A DNA stretch of 46,931 nucleotides from Utricularia gibba. Taxonomy: Eukaryota; Streptophyta; Magnoliopsida; Lamiales; Lentibulariaceae. This document shows positions 34,609 through 46,296 of this stretch, in pieces. The notes beneath the pieces are model-generated. The model was not told where the DNA came from, did no database searches, and was given only the letters and a program-made list of their open reading frames with translations. The first letter of the stretch is position 1. The number at the start of each line of letters is the position of its first letter. The stretch is taken from contig NEEC01000125.1 of assembly GCA_002189035.1 (NCBI GenBank), positions 1 to 46,931 on the forward strand, read 5' to 3'. Made by a program: the position numbers and the translations under genes.

Positions 34609-37049
34609 TCGTCGACATCGAATGATCTGGGAGGGGTGAAGACGACGATGCTGCTTCCATGCACTACTACCATGTTGTAACCTCGAATTTCCGAATAATA
34701 ATTTAAAAAATGAAAAAAATCATGGAGTGTTCTTATTCTAACCATTAGACAATATTTAAAAAGAAATGATCTTTGAATACTTACGTTATTTTTCTAAAAT
34801 TCAGAAAAATGCAATAAACTCAGACATTCGGTAATATAATTACTTTATACTGTTTATGAAAATTATAAAAATATTTTTTACTATTTCAAAATCTGATATA
34901 ATTAATCCCTATTATTTCAAATAAAAAAATTATTACTCATTATTTATATAAACAGTTTGGTACAATTATTTTCTTTTTTTTTGAAATAATTGGTATTAAT
35001 AGTTTCCAATCATTAAAAAATTTAATAAAATTAATTTCCAATTGTGTTTAGTTATTTAATAATACAGACTCATTATACAAATGATTTCAAATAGTGGGAA
35101 ACTAAAAATGTTTAACATATAAAATTTTGGGAATTAAGTGTATTTAATATGTCAAACTTTATGAATTAATTATATTCGATATGTGAAACTTTTGAGATAT
35201 ATTTTGTCAATGAGGATAAAATAAAAAATTTATATAAAATGATGAGACTTAGTTTTATCAAAATATTAATCATTAATATTTTTTGATTATTTACTCATTC
35301 AAATTCATGAATAATAGAGCATAAGGAAAATAAAAAACACATGCCAAAATACTAATATTATAACAAAAATGTCTGGTTCTTGTAATGATTATTTCAATAA
35401 TTTGGTAGTATTTTTCTCATAAAACATGATTAAATTTTTCTCCATAGTACATAATTTCCTATTCTATTGTGTTAGAAATAATTCTATTCTTCAAAAAATA
35501 AAATCAATAGAAAGTAATTATTACCGAACATTCTTTGTCATGTTTTATAACGAGTTTCAAGCATAGAGCACATGTGATTTAAGTCCATAGCTTCATGATT
35601 GTGTTTGGTTTTCAATTCTCAAATCCCGTTGGATATGCGGATGCCTTCAATCCCCGCGAGCGCTATTACCATCGGGTTGGTAGGATCAAAGAATGAGCTA
35701 GACTGGATTAAATTAATTTTTGAAAATCATTGAAATCAATTCTATTTATAATTAATTCTATTGGTTTTTTTATTTTTTAATGCATATCAAATTCTATTTT
35801 ACGAGAATTAATTTTTTAAAATCAGTAAATTTGTATAAAAAGCATGAAATGATAATTTTTTTATAATAATTGATTTTCAAGAAACAATTCTAAAATTAAA
35901 ATTATAGTTACATATTTTTTAATAAATAATAAATTGGTAATATGATAAATAATTTATTTATCTTGATTTTTAAAATTTAATTTTAATATAAATATATTTA
36001 AATTAAAATAATAACGTAAATTATAATTTAAAAATTATGAAAATTTTTTATAATATATATGATATATAAAAAATATTTTAAATTATAAATTTTTAAGATA
36101 TAATTATTAATAAATATGAATAAATATATGATTTATTTATTAAAATTAATTTTTATTTTTTATATTATAAACATGAAATAATTTTATAATTAATCATTTA
36201 AAAATATTTTCAAACATATATAAGTTATTATTATATCAGAACTTTCAATTTTCCAGAAATTAACTTTAGAGTAATGTTTTAAAATGTAACAAGTTTCCCA
36301 CAATCCCGAGGAGCAGCTCTCGTTGGGGAACGGTGGCTTGGAACTTCCTTTCAGCGAAGTAGCCCACAGGTGAAATCCGGTGAACTCCCACCTATACGAT
36401 TACTAACACTACTAGATTAAACATTATAAATTAGAAGATTAACTTTATAAATTATTGAATGTTTTGAATATATGTTTTAATGATTAAATAAAATATTAAT
36501 TGAAAAAATTATAATATTTATTGTTTCATTTATTCCAAAAATATTAAGTTATTCATAATTTAATATATTAAATATATAATATATATTTTTATTTTATTAA
36601 ATTTTATAATATAATTTAGATTATTCTAAAAAATAATTTTGAAATCTCAAATGGATTTTATTCACATAATATAAAACACAATTTCAAATTATAGAAATAT
36701 TCATAGATTCGAGAAATTCAATAATTTATAAAGTTAATTATAGAATCTTAAGTTTTGATTTTATTACATAACTATTAAAGATTAGAATTTTCAAAAATTA
36801 AATAGAATGAATTCAAAAAATTATGAAAACAAAATTGACTCTATAATCGTGTAATGTCTGATGTTTAAAAAACATTAATTTATTCAACATGAATAGTTTT
36901 TTATATTAATTGAATTAAATTCTATTAAATAACAGCTATCACAATTTATTGACTATATTTTTTACCATTTAAAATACTAATAAAGTTATTTGTATGTATA
37001 TATGCTGATTAATTAATTTTAAAAGAAAAAAAAGTGAAAATAGTTTTTT
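34609..37049. other. AT-rich intergenic region downstream of the ankyrin array
   Basis: Up to about 35690 this is the tail of duplication unit C. From there to 37049 it is very AT-rich with no gene. A short GC-richer patch at about 36297-36385 resembles the first-exon region of ankyrin copy A (GAGCAGCTCTCGTTG, GAACGGTGGCTTGGAA) and may be the remnant of a fourth copy. Confidence 0.45.
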
Positions 37050-37715
37050 AAAGGGGTTTGTTCTGTTGTCCACTTCTCAAGCTCACTCCCACCGAAGGGA
37101 GCGATCCGACATCTTCATTCTCTCTTTTCTGATGTTAGTGGGGAAGTAGCAAATTTCCATTTTGCCAACTTCTCTTTGTTCTTGGTTTGCAGCCCCTGTG
37201 ATTCTTTTTCTTGCATAGGGATTGGCATTAAAGGGGTTGTGGTTTTTCGTTTTCTTTTTTTTGCTGTTGATTCACTCTCTAGCCTTGGTTGCGACAATGA
37301 CAAGGGAAACTAGATTTAATGAAAGCGAAGTCCTTTATTAGCCATTGTAGCTTCTCTTACTTCTGAATCCGCTGCGTACAATTATGCAATCCGTTTTTAT
37401 TTCTTGAGCAGCGGGAAAAAAAAAAAAAACAAAGGAATGGGTGGAGACATTTATGAGATTGGCGACTGAGTCTGATGGGTAACTTGTTGGTTCCTTTTAG
37501 AAACCTGTAGTGTTCTTTGTGAATTTTTTTTTAGCTTATTTGTAATTTTTTATATGGTTTTTGTAGGTGTTACTTGCATGAATGGTGGAGCTATGTTGCT
37601 CTGAGAGGACTTGATTCATGTTCACTCATGCTTCCTTGTTCTTTATCTAATGAGCTGTTGAAGCCTACTGGCTGAAGGTTTCAAGCTGATAGATTTCATC
37701 CTTTTTGTTGACACG
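37050..37715 (+). promoter_or_regulatory. Probable promoter and 5' leader of RDR6
   Basis: Base composition changes from AT-rich to mixed at about 37060. A pyrimidine-rich leader follows and, further on, possible leader introns (GTTAG near 37135; TTTTTGTAG near 37562). No upstream coding exon was found; the ATG at 37716 starts the family N-terminus. Confidence 0.45.
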
Positions 37716-40700
37716 ATGGGATTTGAAACCCGAGATGATGACATGGTTGTCACCCAAATTAGTGTTGCTGGACTTGAAGACTATGTTACTGCCAAGATGC
37801 TCTTGGATTATTTTGAGGATAAAATCGGACTTGTATGGAGATGCAGATTGAAAACTTCCTCCACCCCTCCTGATGCATATCCAATTTATGACATTGAGAT
37901 TGGTAGTTCACAAAGAAATAATAACTATGAGAAGGCACAGCGTCATGCATTTCTACATTTTGCAGCTCCACATTCTACGAAAAATGCTCTAGAATCTGCT
38001 AAACGCGGTGAGCTTATTATTGGAGAGAAGCAACTGAAAGTTGGTTTGGGACCCCAAAATCCCCACCGCTTTCATGAAAGGAGAATAACTACTGAACCAT
38101 ATCGGCTGTCTGATGTTTCCCTTGAGATTGGAGTAATGAAGAACCAAGATGAGTTTGTTGTTGGTTGGAGAGGGCCAAACAATGAGGTTGATTTTGTTGT
38201 TGATCCTTACAATGGTTCCTGTAAACTACAATTCACGAAAGATACTGCTTTTTGTGTGAAGGATAAACCAAAAGCCAGACCTCTTGTAATAAGGTGTGAT
38301 TTCAAGGTGGAGTTTTCATCAAGAGAGATACTTGGGATAAAACAATACAGGGATTTTTCCTTTTTGATAATTGTGTTGCAGTTGGCTTCATCACCTTTGA
38401 TATACTACAGAACAGCTGATGATGACATTGAAGATACAGTTCCTTATGATTTGTTAGATGATGATGATCCCTGGATCCGGACAACAGATTTCACTTCAAA
38501 CAGAGTTATAGGTCGATGTAATACATATCGAATTTTTCTGAAGCCACGGAATGGTCCAAAACTCAAGAAAGCCTTGGAGTACCTTCGTCAGAGAAGAGTG
38601 GCTGTACATGATGAATTTCGAGGAAAACTCTTTCAAGTTTTGGATGAGCCTGACTTGCATAGTATGACTACGATCCCTTCTTTTGTTTTCAGCGTGTTGA
38701 AGGAATAGATTTCAAGATTATGTTCTTGGTGAATGCACTGATGCATAAAGGTATTGTCAATTACCATCAGATGCCTGAGGAGTTTTTTGATATGTTGAGA
38801 ACTCAGCCGAATGAGCTCGTTGTAGCTTCACTTACGCACTTGTCTCACTACAAGCATCCTGTTGATAATGCTTTCAAGGCTTTGAAAGCTGTTCAGAAAT
38901 GGCTATCAAGAAATCCTAAACTTCTTGAGAAACGTAATAAACTGGGGGAAAGTATTCATGTCAGGAGATTGATTATTACCCCCACCAGAGCTTATTGTCT
39001 TCCCCCTGAAATAGAACTTTCAAATAGAGTTCTAAGGAAGTATGCAGATGTTGCTGACCGATTCCTAAGAGTCACTTTTACAGATGAAGCAATGCAGACA
39101 CTCAACAAAAATCTTTTAACCCATTACGCTCATCCAATACTAAGAGATAAGACATCATATCCAGTCCCACAAAAGACGACCGTGTTTAATCGAATCAGGA
39201 GTATTACAAAGGATGGATTTTATTTATGTGGGCGGAAGTACTCATTCCTGGCATTTTCAGCAAATCAACTGCGTGACCAATCAGCCTGGTTTTTCGCTGA
39301 AGACAGGAACATTAGTGTGAAGAATATTATGAGCTGGATGGGAAATTTTCCAAATAAGAATGTTGCAAAATTTGCTGCTAGGATGGGCCAATGTTTCTCC
39401 TCCACATATGAAACTGTAGAAGTACCTCCATCAGAAGTTAATTCAGATCTTCGTGATGTAGAAAGAAATGGTTATACATTCTCTGATGGCATAGGCATGA
39501 TTTCAATTGATCTGGCCATGGAAGTTGCCAAGAAACTGCAGTTGGCTCCTGATTTACCCTCTGCTTACCAAATCAGGTATGCTGGTTACAAGGGCGTTGT
39601 TGCGTGCTGGCCTTCCATGGGTGATGGAAAACGCTTAAGCCTAAGGCCCAGCATGAAGAAATTTGAGTCGAAACACACAATGCTGAGATATGTTCATGGA
39701 CTAAATTCCTACCTGGCTTTCTGAATCGGCAAGTCATCACACTTCTCACAGCTTTGGATGTTCCAGGTGATGTATTCTGGGGAATGCAAGAAGGAATGGT
39801 TTCAAAGCTTGATCAAATGCTTGAGGATCCTGGTGTTGCTTTTGATGTCCTCACTGCTTCCTGTGGTGAGCAGGGAAATACAGCAGCACTAATGGTAAGT
39901 ACTGGATTTAAACCCCAAGCTGAAGCTCATCTACGAGGCATGCTGATAAGCATTAGAGCTGCTCAGCTTGGTGATCTTAGACAAAAATCTAGAATTTTCG
40001 TTTCTTCAGGGAGGTGGTTGATGGGTTGCCTAGACGAGCTTGGCATACTTGAGCAGGGTCAGTGCTTCATCCAAGTCTCAAATTCTTCTTTGGAAAAGTG
40101 TTTCATGAAGCATGGATCAACTTTTTCCGACATCAAAAAGAATCTTCTAGTGGTCAAGGGCCTTGTAGCAGTTGCAAAGAATCCATGTCTTCACCCCGGA
40201 GATGTGCGAATTTTGGAGGCAATTGATGTGCCTGGACTGCATCATCTTTATGACTGTCTTGTCTTTCCTCAGAAGGGAGATAGGCCTCATACAAATGAAG
40301 CTTCTGGGAGTGATCTGGATGGAGACGTATACTTTGTCACTTGGGATGAGAATCTCATTCCTCCAAGTAAGAGAAGCTCACCTCCCATGGAGTATACAAC
40401 CCCAAAAGTCGCGGAACTGCCTCGCAATGTCATTCATTCGGTAATCTATTCCGAGATTTCTTGAGATGAATTTTTTTACTCATCAAAGCTTCTTAGAAAC
40501 CTGACCTTGCTTTCTGCTGCATCTTCTTCTGTTGATCCTAAGTGAAGTCATTTGCTTCCTTTACAGGACATAATTGACTTCTTCTCAAGGAACATTGTGA
40601 ATGAGAACCTTGGTACCATCTGCAACGCCCATGTGGTTCATGCAGATCTTAGTGAGGATGGAGCGAAGGATGAGAAATGCCTCAAATTGGCAGAGCTTGC

Positions 40701-41438
40701 GTCCCTTGCAGTTGATTTCCCAAAAACCGGTAAAATCGTGAGCATGCCACCTGAACTGAGGCCAAAGTTGTATCCTGATTTCATGGGGAAAGAAGAATTC
40801 CAAACCTACCGTTCCAGCAAGATTTTAGGCAAGCTCTACCGCAGAATCAAGGAAGCTTATGATGATGAATCAGCACCCCAGAATCAGACCTCCCCTGATG
40901 CCATCACATGGGATCCAGACCTTGTGATTCCTGGTTCAGAAGCTTTCCTACACGATGCATGGCCCTGCAAATGCTCATACGACGGACAACTAATGGGTCT
41001 ACTCTCCCAATACAAAGTGAACCGCGAGGAGGAGGTCGTTACAGGACACATATGGTCGATGCCGAAAACCAGTAGCAAGAAACAAGGGGTCCTCAAGGAC
41101 AGGCTCAGACATGCTTACGATGCACTGAGAAAAGAGTTCAGAGGTGTGTTTGAGAGCATGGGGCCGGAGTTTGAACAACTCCCGGAGGAAGACAGGAGTA
41201 TTGCATACGAAAGAAAAGCATCCGCCTGGTACCAGGTAACGTACCAGGAAAGGTGGGTAATGAAAACAAGGGAGTCTCTGGGAATTGAGGATGCATCAGC
41301 AGCACCAGCAATGCTGAGCTTCCCGTGGATTGCTGCCGACTATCTTGCGCGATTAAGGTCCGAGTTCGAAAACAGCAAAACTCCATCTCCTCTGAGCCGT
41401 TCGATTCTCTTGCCAGGTATCTGGCTGATAAGATTTGA
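37716..41438 (+). CDS. RDR6: RDR6, RNA-dependent RNA polymerase 6
   Basis: RDR6 copies single-stranded RNA into double-stranded RNA together with SGS3, feeding DCL4 to make trans-acting and other secondary siRNAs. Exon 1 is 37716-40440 and exon 2 is 40567-41438; the intron sits just before DIIDFF, the position I recall for Arabidopsis. The N-terminal RRM-like region (KIGLVWRCRLKTS) covers residues about 10-115. The polymerase core includes LCGRKYSFLAFSANQLRD, TFSDGIGMISIDLA and the catalytic loop GSDLDGDVYFVTWD, with DLDGD at about residues 867-871. The C-terminus reads DYLARL and, after a shift, SLARYLADKI. Three breaks (near 38693, 39685 and 41391) each need one extra base. With them the protein is 1,199 residues, close to the known length. 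I call it a probably intact gene with sequence errors. Confidence 0.93.
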
Positions 41439-42719
41439 CTCACCTTCTCTCGCCATGCTCCATATCCACCTTCCTGTATATTTTGCTTTTACTAAAACAT
41501 TTGGGTTGTTTTTTTTTTCATAAATGTTTTTAAGAATTCGAAAATATCATCTAATTTTCCTTATATTCAGGGGAATATGTTTTAATTAGAATAATTATGA
41601 TTATCAAAAAATTCATTAAATATCATGATTTATTTTTGCTTTTTTATGTTAATTGGTATTTTGAGTGTGTCGTGATAATTGTCTCTCTTTTATTATAAAG
41701 AAAACAATTAAAAAATTCTAAATGAATAAAATATAATTTTTTATGTTAAAAAATTATTTTTTATGTAATAACAGCATTGAATTAATACCATCAATAATAT
41801 GGGTGATTGAAATCATTGATGTACAAGATAAATGGTTATTTTTAGTATTTATTAAATATTAAAATAAAAAATTAGTATTGAAAAAATAATAATAGAAGAT
41901 TAGAGTAATATTATGGAAAATTTTTAAATATTATTTTTACTTTTAAAAAAGTATAAATTAGAAGTATATTTTTTTGAAAAAGTAGAAACATAAATGGTAT
42001 TGACAAATTGGAATGGAGATCAGAAGTCAAAGGGTGAAAAATATTTTTAAAAATCTGATGGAAAAAAATAGAAATGATAATAAAATAGTTTTTTTATTAT
42101 TTTACTTATGATTCATTTGTAATTACACCTAAAAATTATTTTAATCAAAAATATAAAAAGTAAAATTATTTTTATAAAATTTTTAAAACAATTTTTACTT
42201 TTAAAAAGTAAAATAATTTTAATTTAGTACATCAAATTTTTAATTTAGTTCTATCAAAAAATATTTTAGTATTGCACTTTAAAAATAGTTTTGAAACAGT
42301 AGAGAAGAACTACTTTTATCTTATTTCTATTTTTTTTAATATGAATCCTTAAAAATTTTCACAATTTTCTACAATAATCTTTTTTTATTTTATTTTATAA
42401 ATTATTTTACTTCTATTTTTTACTTTTTCAAAAGTAAAAAGAGGTTTAAATTTTTCTAGAACAATTCCTAAGTATTTTATACAAAATTATTTTTGATAAA
42501 AACAGAAAAAAACATTCAAAATCTTCCAAAATACAATTCTAAACTATTTTAGTAAAAAAAATTAAAATGAATATAAAATAATATAATAATCCCCGTTTGT
42601 TTGCAGATAGATAGAGTAGGGCGTACATTTATGTGGGCCGAGCACATCTTATCATCGAGCCGGCCCATTACCATCCCGTTACGATCAATATACACGAGAC
42701 TTGGTGACGTATGTCATCA
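41439..42719. other. AT-rich intergenic DNA with foldback sequence
   Basis: No gene. Between about 41930 and 42450, runs such as TTTTTACTTTTAAAA and their complements repeat in opposite orientation, suggesting a degenerate MITE. Two GGCCC/GGGCC words (about 42636 and 42661) lie just beyond the end of the SHINE-like gene. Confidence 0.4.
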
Positions 42720-43457
42720 TCATATGCTGGAGTGGAGGTCTTCGCCATTTGTGAATGGAAGCTGCGCATCCTCCCAATCCAAGAGGAGCAGCTCCTCCAC
42801 CATCTGCGTTGCAAGTTTGCTCTCTTCGGTTGCTGCCACGTTGCTCGGCTGAGACGACGCGACGTCTGCGGCTCTCGTTCTTCTCTTGAGCTCCACCTTC
42901 ATCACCCACTGCGAACCCGACTGCCGGCCTGCCCTCTTCTGCCACACTCCTATGTTGGAATCGTCGTTGTCCAGCTTCAAACATGTCACTGATGGCGCTG
43001 GATTCTTGCAACTCTTCCTCAGTTTTTCTCCCAGAACCTCAGACAACCTGCACCCAGAATGGAATCAGGGTTGGGTTTGTAACAGGAATAGATCGTTTTG
43101 TGGGTTATACTATTCTGACCTCGTTACTGTGGATTCGGTCTCCTTCCCACCGCCACCGCCCACCGGGAAATTGGTCTTAGCATTCTGACCAATCATCAAC
43201 ACTGCGGCTTCGTCGTAGGCCCTCGCGGCAGCCTCCGCCGTCTCAAACGTCCCCAGCCATATCCTCTTCTTCCTACACCACCGCCAGTACAAAGCATCGG
43301 ATCACTTGGGAGCACTTGATCACACAATGCAACGCAAATGCAATAAATATCGAGAGCAAGGAAACGAAGGGAAATACAGTAAAGGATGGCGGATCTCAGC
43401 GACCCAAGAGCCCCACTGGCGCTGCCTGACACCTCTGAGCTTGGTCGAGTGTACCAT
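42720..43457 (-). CDS. SHN: AP2/ERF transcription factor, SHINE/WIN1 type
   Basis: SHINE factors are nuclear AP2/ERF activators of cuticular wax and cutin genes. Exons on the minus strand: 43457-43378, 43272-43120, 43047-42720, giving 186 residues. The AP2 domain spans residues about 6-63 ([20 protein letters not shown], then [20 protein letters not shown]) and is split by an intron after HPLL, as in known SHINE genes. The C-terminal SHINE motif is clear: [39 protein letters not shown], then [13 protein letters not shown] second, 72-base intron (43048-43119) is needed between the AP2 domain and this motif, because its sequence carries stops in frame. This is unusual for the clade, which normally has two exons. 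The domain has [10 protein letters not shown] where most members have SGRNAKTNFP. Confidence 0.87.
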
Positions 43458-43960
43458 AACTGTAAGCCTGACAATGGGGAAGAAAAAGTGATGCTCTGGA
43501 GACGCAATCACAGGAATGGGATTGGAATCGTAATGGGTTTTGAAGGAAGGCGTGTCAGCTGTAGAGCATGTGGTTGAAATTTATGATGATGGGGTGTAAT
43601 AAAAGCATTCACCTGTTACACAGAGAACCGTATGAGGTGAGGTGAGGTGATGCAGATCTTTTTTATTATTGCTGTTGCAGAAGAGAAGTCAATGGAACTA
43701 CCAAGCAGTAGAGGAGAAGTTGAGCCCCAAAGCTTTGTTTCGGGGAGACGAGACAGGACAGGGAGGCGAGGGCCATGCAGCTTCGTTGGAGTATTTATTG
43801 TGCTTTCTACTTTTCTTTTGTTTTTTCACCTAACACTTGACTTCATGGGTCACCCCTTCAATGAATTTCCCCAATTTCATCATACCAGGGGAAGGGATAG
43901 GGAACTCCAATCCCCCATTGGTTCAAACTGGATAGATGCTACACAACAAGACACCTAATC
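43458..43960 (-). promoter_or_regulatory. Upstream region of the SHINE-like gene
   Basis: This is 5' sequence of the minus-strand gene. An ATAAATAC word on the minus strand near 43793-43800 could serve as a TATA box, which would give a leader of about 300 bases. Nothing coding was recognised. Confidence 0.35.
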
Positions 43961-45880
43961 AAAAATTTTCATATTTCATAACAAAATTATTTTTCGGATA
44001 TATAATTTTTTCGAAAAAAATAACAATTTTAGTGAACCCTAAACTATACACCTTGCAAGAAAAAAATAATGACTTGGACTATAGAAACTAACGTGGTGGG
44101 TGTTTGATAGCTGAATTTGATTGATTTTAATATATCATATTTGATAATAGTGTTGTGATTGATTCCTAATCGATGGTTTATAAATCATGGTTCGATATCA
44201 AATTCGATTCCGATTTCAATCATAAATATTGAATCAAATTGAAATCGAAACCAAATTACATGGTTTCGTTAGAAAACAAAATCATAAATCTGGAATTGAA
44301 ACTAAACCCTATGATATCTTGAAATATCCTAAAAAATATCGACTTTTTTCCACAATAACTCATGTGGATAGTATGGTTCATGGGTTTTGATTTTGAATTG
44401 TTGATTCCAAAAAATAATGAACCATACGAAACGATGAATTAATTATCTAATTACTTTCAACTCATTTATAAATAATGTAGGTTTTTTTAGTGAACACCTA
44501 AAATACTAAAATATTTAGAAGAATAATATAATATTTTACTTTAGTTAAATGTTAAGCATCAACCACCATGGTACTTGAGGGGCAGGTGCATGTTATGTTT
44601 GTTCTTCATCTCATCTCATCTCACACTTGGACCAAATGGTTGGTGATTACCACAAGAATAATGTGCCATCATTGCAAGAGCATGATTTTACATAGCTTAG
44701 CTTAATCAAGCATTGGTGCTTCATTACCTAAAAAAGAAAAAAAAAATACAATTGAAAGAGATCCATATGTTTATTTTACAGATTTTTCATAACAATTTTT
44801 ATTTTTATTGAAACATTTTAAAATCAATTTTGTTAGAACTTCAAAAGGAAGATAAATTAAAAAGGGTTATCTTAAATTAAAATCTTTTATTTCCTCATTT
44901 GACGACATATAATTTCATATTTTGTTTTTTGTATATACAAACAAAATAAAGTATGAAATTCATTACTTAAGATGAATTCATTACAATATATTCTTACTTT
45001 TGAAACCCCAAAAAATTAAAATTTGAACTTAAAAAAAGTATATAAAATCGGTAGTAGTTAACCATTAAATTATTAAAAATCAGTTAACTGGTTCAACTTC
45101 GTAAGTTAATTGGTTGAATTGAAAACATACGTTACAACTATCAACAAAAATGACTATTTTGTAAATAAAAAGTAATTATTTTTTTTCAACTCGGCGATCC
45201 ATCTAAAGTATCCGGGTGACCCGGACCAATCAGCAAAACGAACGGCTCATTAGGTTATAGCATAAAATAGATGAATAACAGGATTTTTCTATTTTTTTAT
45301 AAATTATTTATTTTTAATATATTTAAATATCGTAATCTGTCTTCCTTTCTATCATAATTTTAATATTTTTAAAATTAAATTAGAAAATATTGGAATCCAA
45401 AAGTTATGTAAGACACTCTTGACGCTTTTGGTAATTTGTTCAAAATTCTAGTTATATGATTTAAAATAAAATAAAATTTATATTTTAAAATTTGAAAATA
45501 GATTAAATATGTTAGATTTATACATATAAGATATGCATATAATTTCCTTTAATATCAATAAACAGCGTAAGACATTGATAAATGATTTTGTATCCTATTT
45601 TTTCATCACTTTTTAAGATTTTTTTACCCTAAATAAATATTTAAAAATGATTTTGAAAGATTTATATACAAAAATTTAGTTAAAAAATCTTATTTAAGAT
45701 CATCATATATTTAAATTTTTCTACAATAAATTTTAAATTAAACTCTAAAATTAATTTAAATCTTACTACTAACATTTATACTAAGTAAAATACTTAAAGT
45801 TAATTTAAACATTATCTAAAACACTCCAAATCATATTAAAAAAGAAAGATTAGGGGTATTCATGTACTTTCTTCGGAACC
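43961..45880. other. AT-rich intergenic DNA
   Basis: No gene recognised. A patch at about 44180-44410 starts with ATGGTTCG and ends with GAACCAT and contains repeated GATTTCAAT-like words. It may be an old foldback element. Confidence 0.4.
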
Positions 45881-46296
45881 GCGTTTTGTTGCAGGGCCGG
45901 CCCACATCCTCCGATTGTACCCAAAAGGCGTAACGCCGGCGCTCTCCAGAGTCTCCCTTGTAGCCCTTACCTCTTCGATTCTCGTATTGCTTTGCAGACC
46001 CTTGCACTTCCCGTTGCAGTTGCACATCAATCGCCGTTTCATAATTGTTCGTTGATCAGATTGAATTTTCTGGTTTTTGTTTCATCGAGCTAGCAATGTT
46101 GCTTGTGTTTTTTGATGGATACTATTGACCACTCATTGTTTGGGTTTGCCGCAGATCTCTGTGGTTCCTCCGTCCGTAGGTATCTCGATCTGGGTTCGAT
46201 TGATTTCGCCTTCATGATTCTTGAATCTAGTGTCGTCTGTTAATGAAGAGTTGGTGCGGATCGGTTCATTCTTGGATTTCTCGCTTGATTATCTGC
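45881..46296 (+). promoter_or_regulatory. Probable promoter and leader of the DUF4050-like gene
   Basis: A GGGCCGGCCCA word at 45893-45903 is a double site II-like element. Balanced-composition sequence with no long frame follows and probably forms the untranslated leader. Possible leader introns include one ending near GCCGCAG at 46155. Confidence 0.45.

Larger units (their letters stand above)
28805..35690 (+). repeat. Tandem segmental duplication, unit C
   Basis: Unit C is the second copy of the duplicated segment. It is longer than unit B by about 2.3 kb because of a solo LTR (367 bases) and a copia element (about 2.45 kb), partly offset by small deletions. Confidence 0.8.

Noticed and set aside
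37115-37303. Lys-rich minus-strand frame before RDR6
   Set aside because: It comes from the pyrimidine-rich RDR6 leader read backwards; low complexity, no domain.
37716-41523. Four separate RDR6-like genes
   Set aside because: The pieces are collinear parts of one protein, split by single missing bases and one intron.
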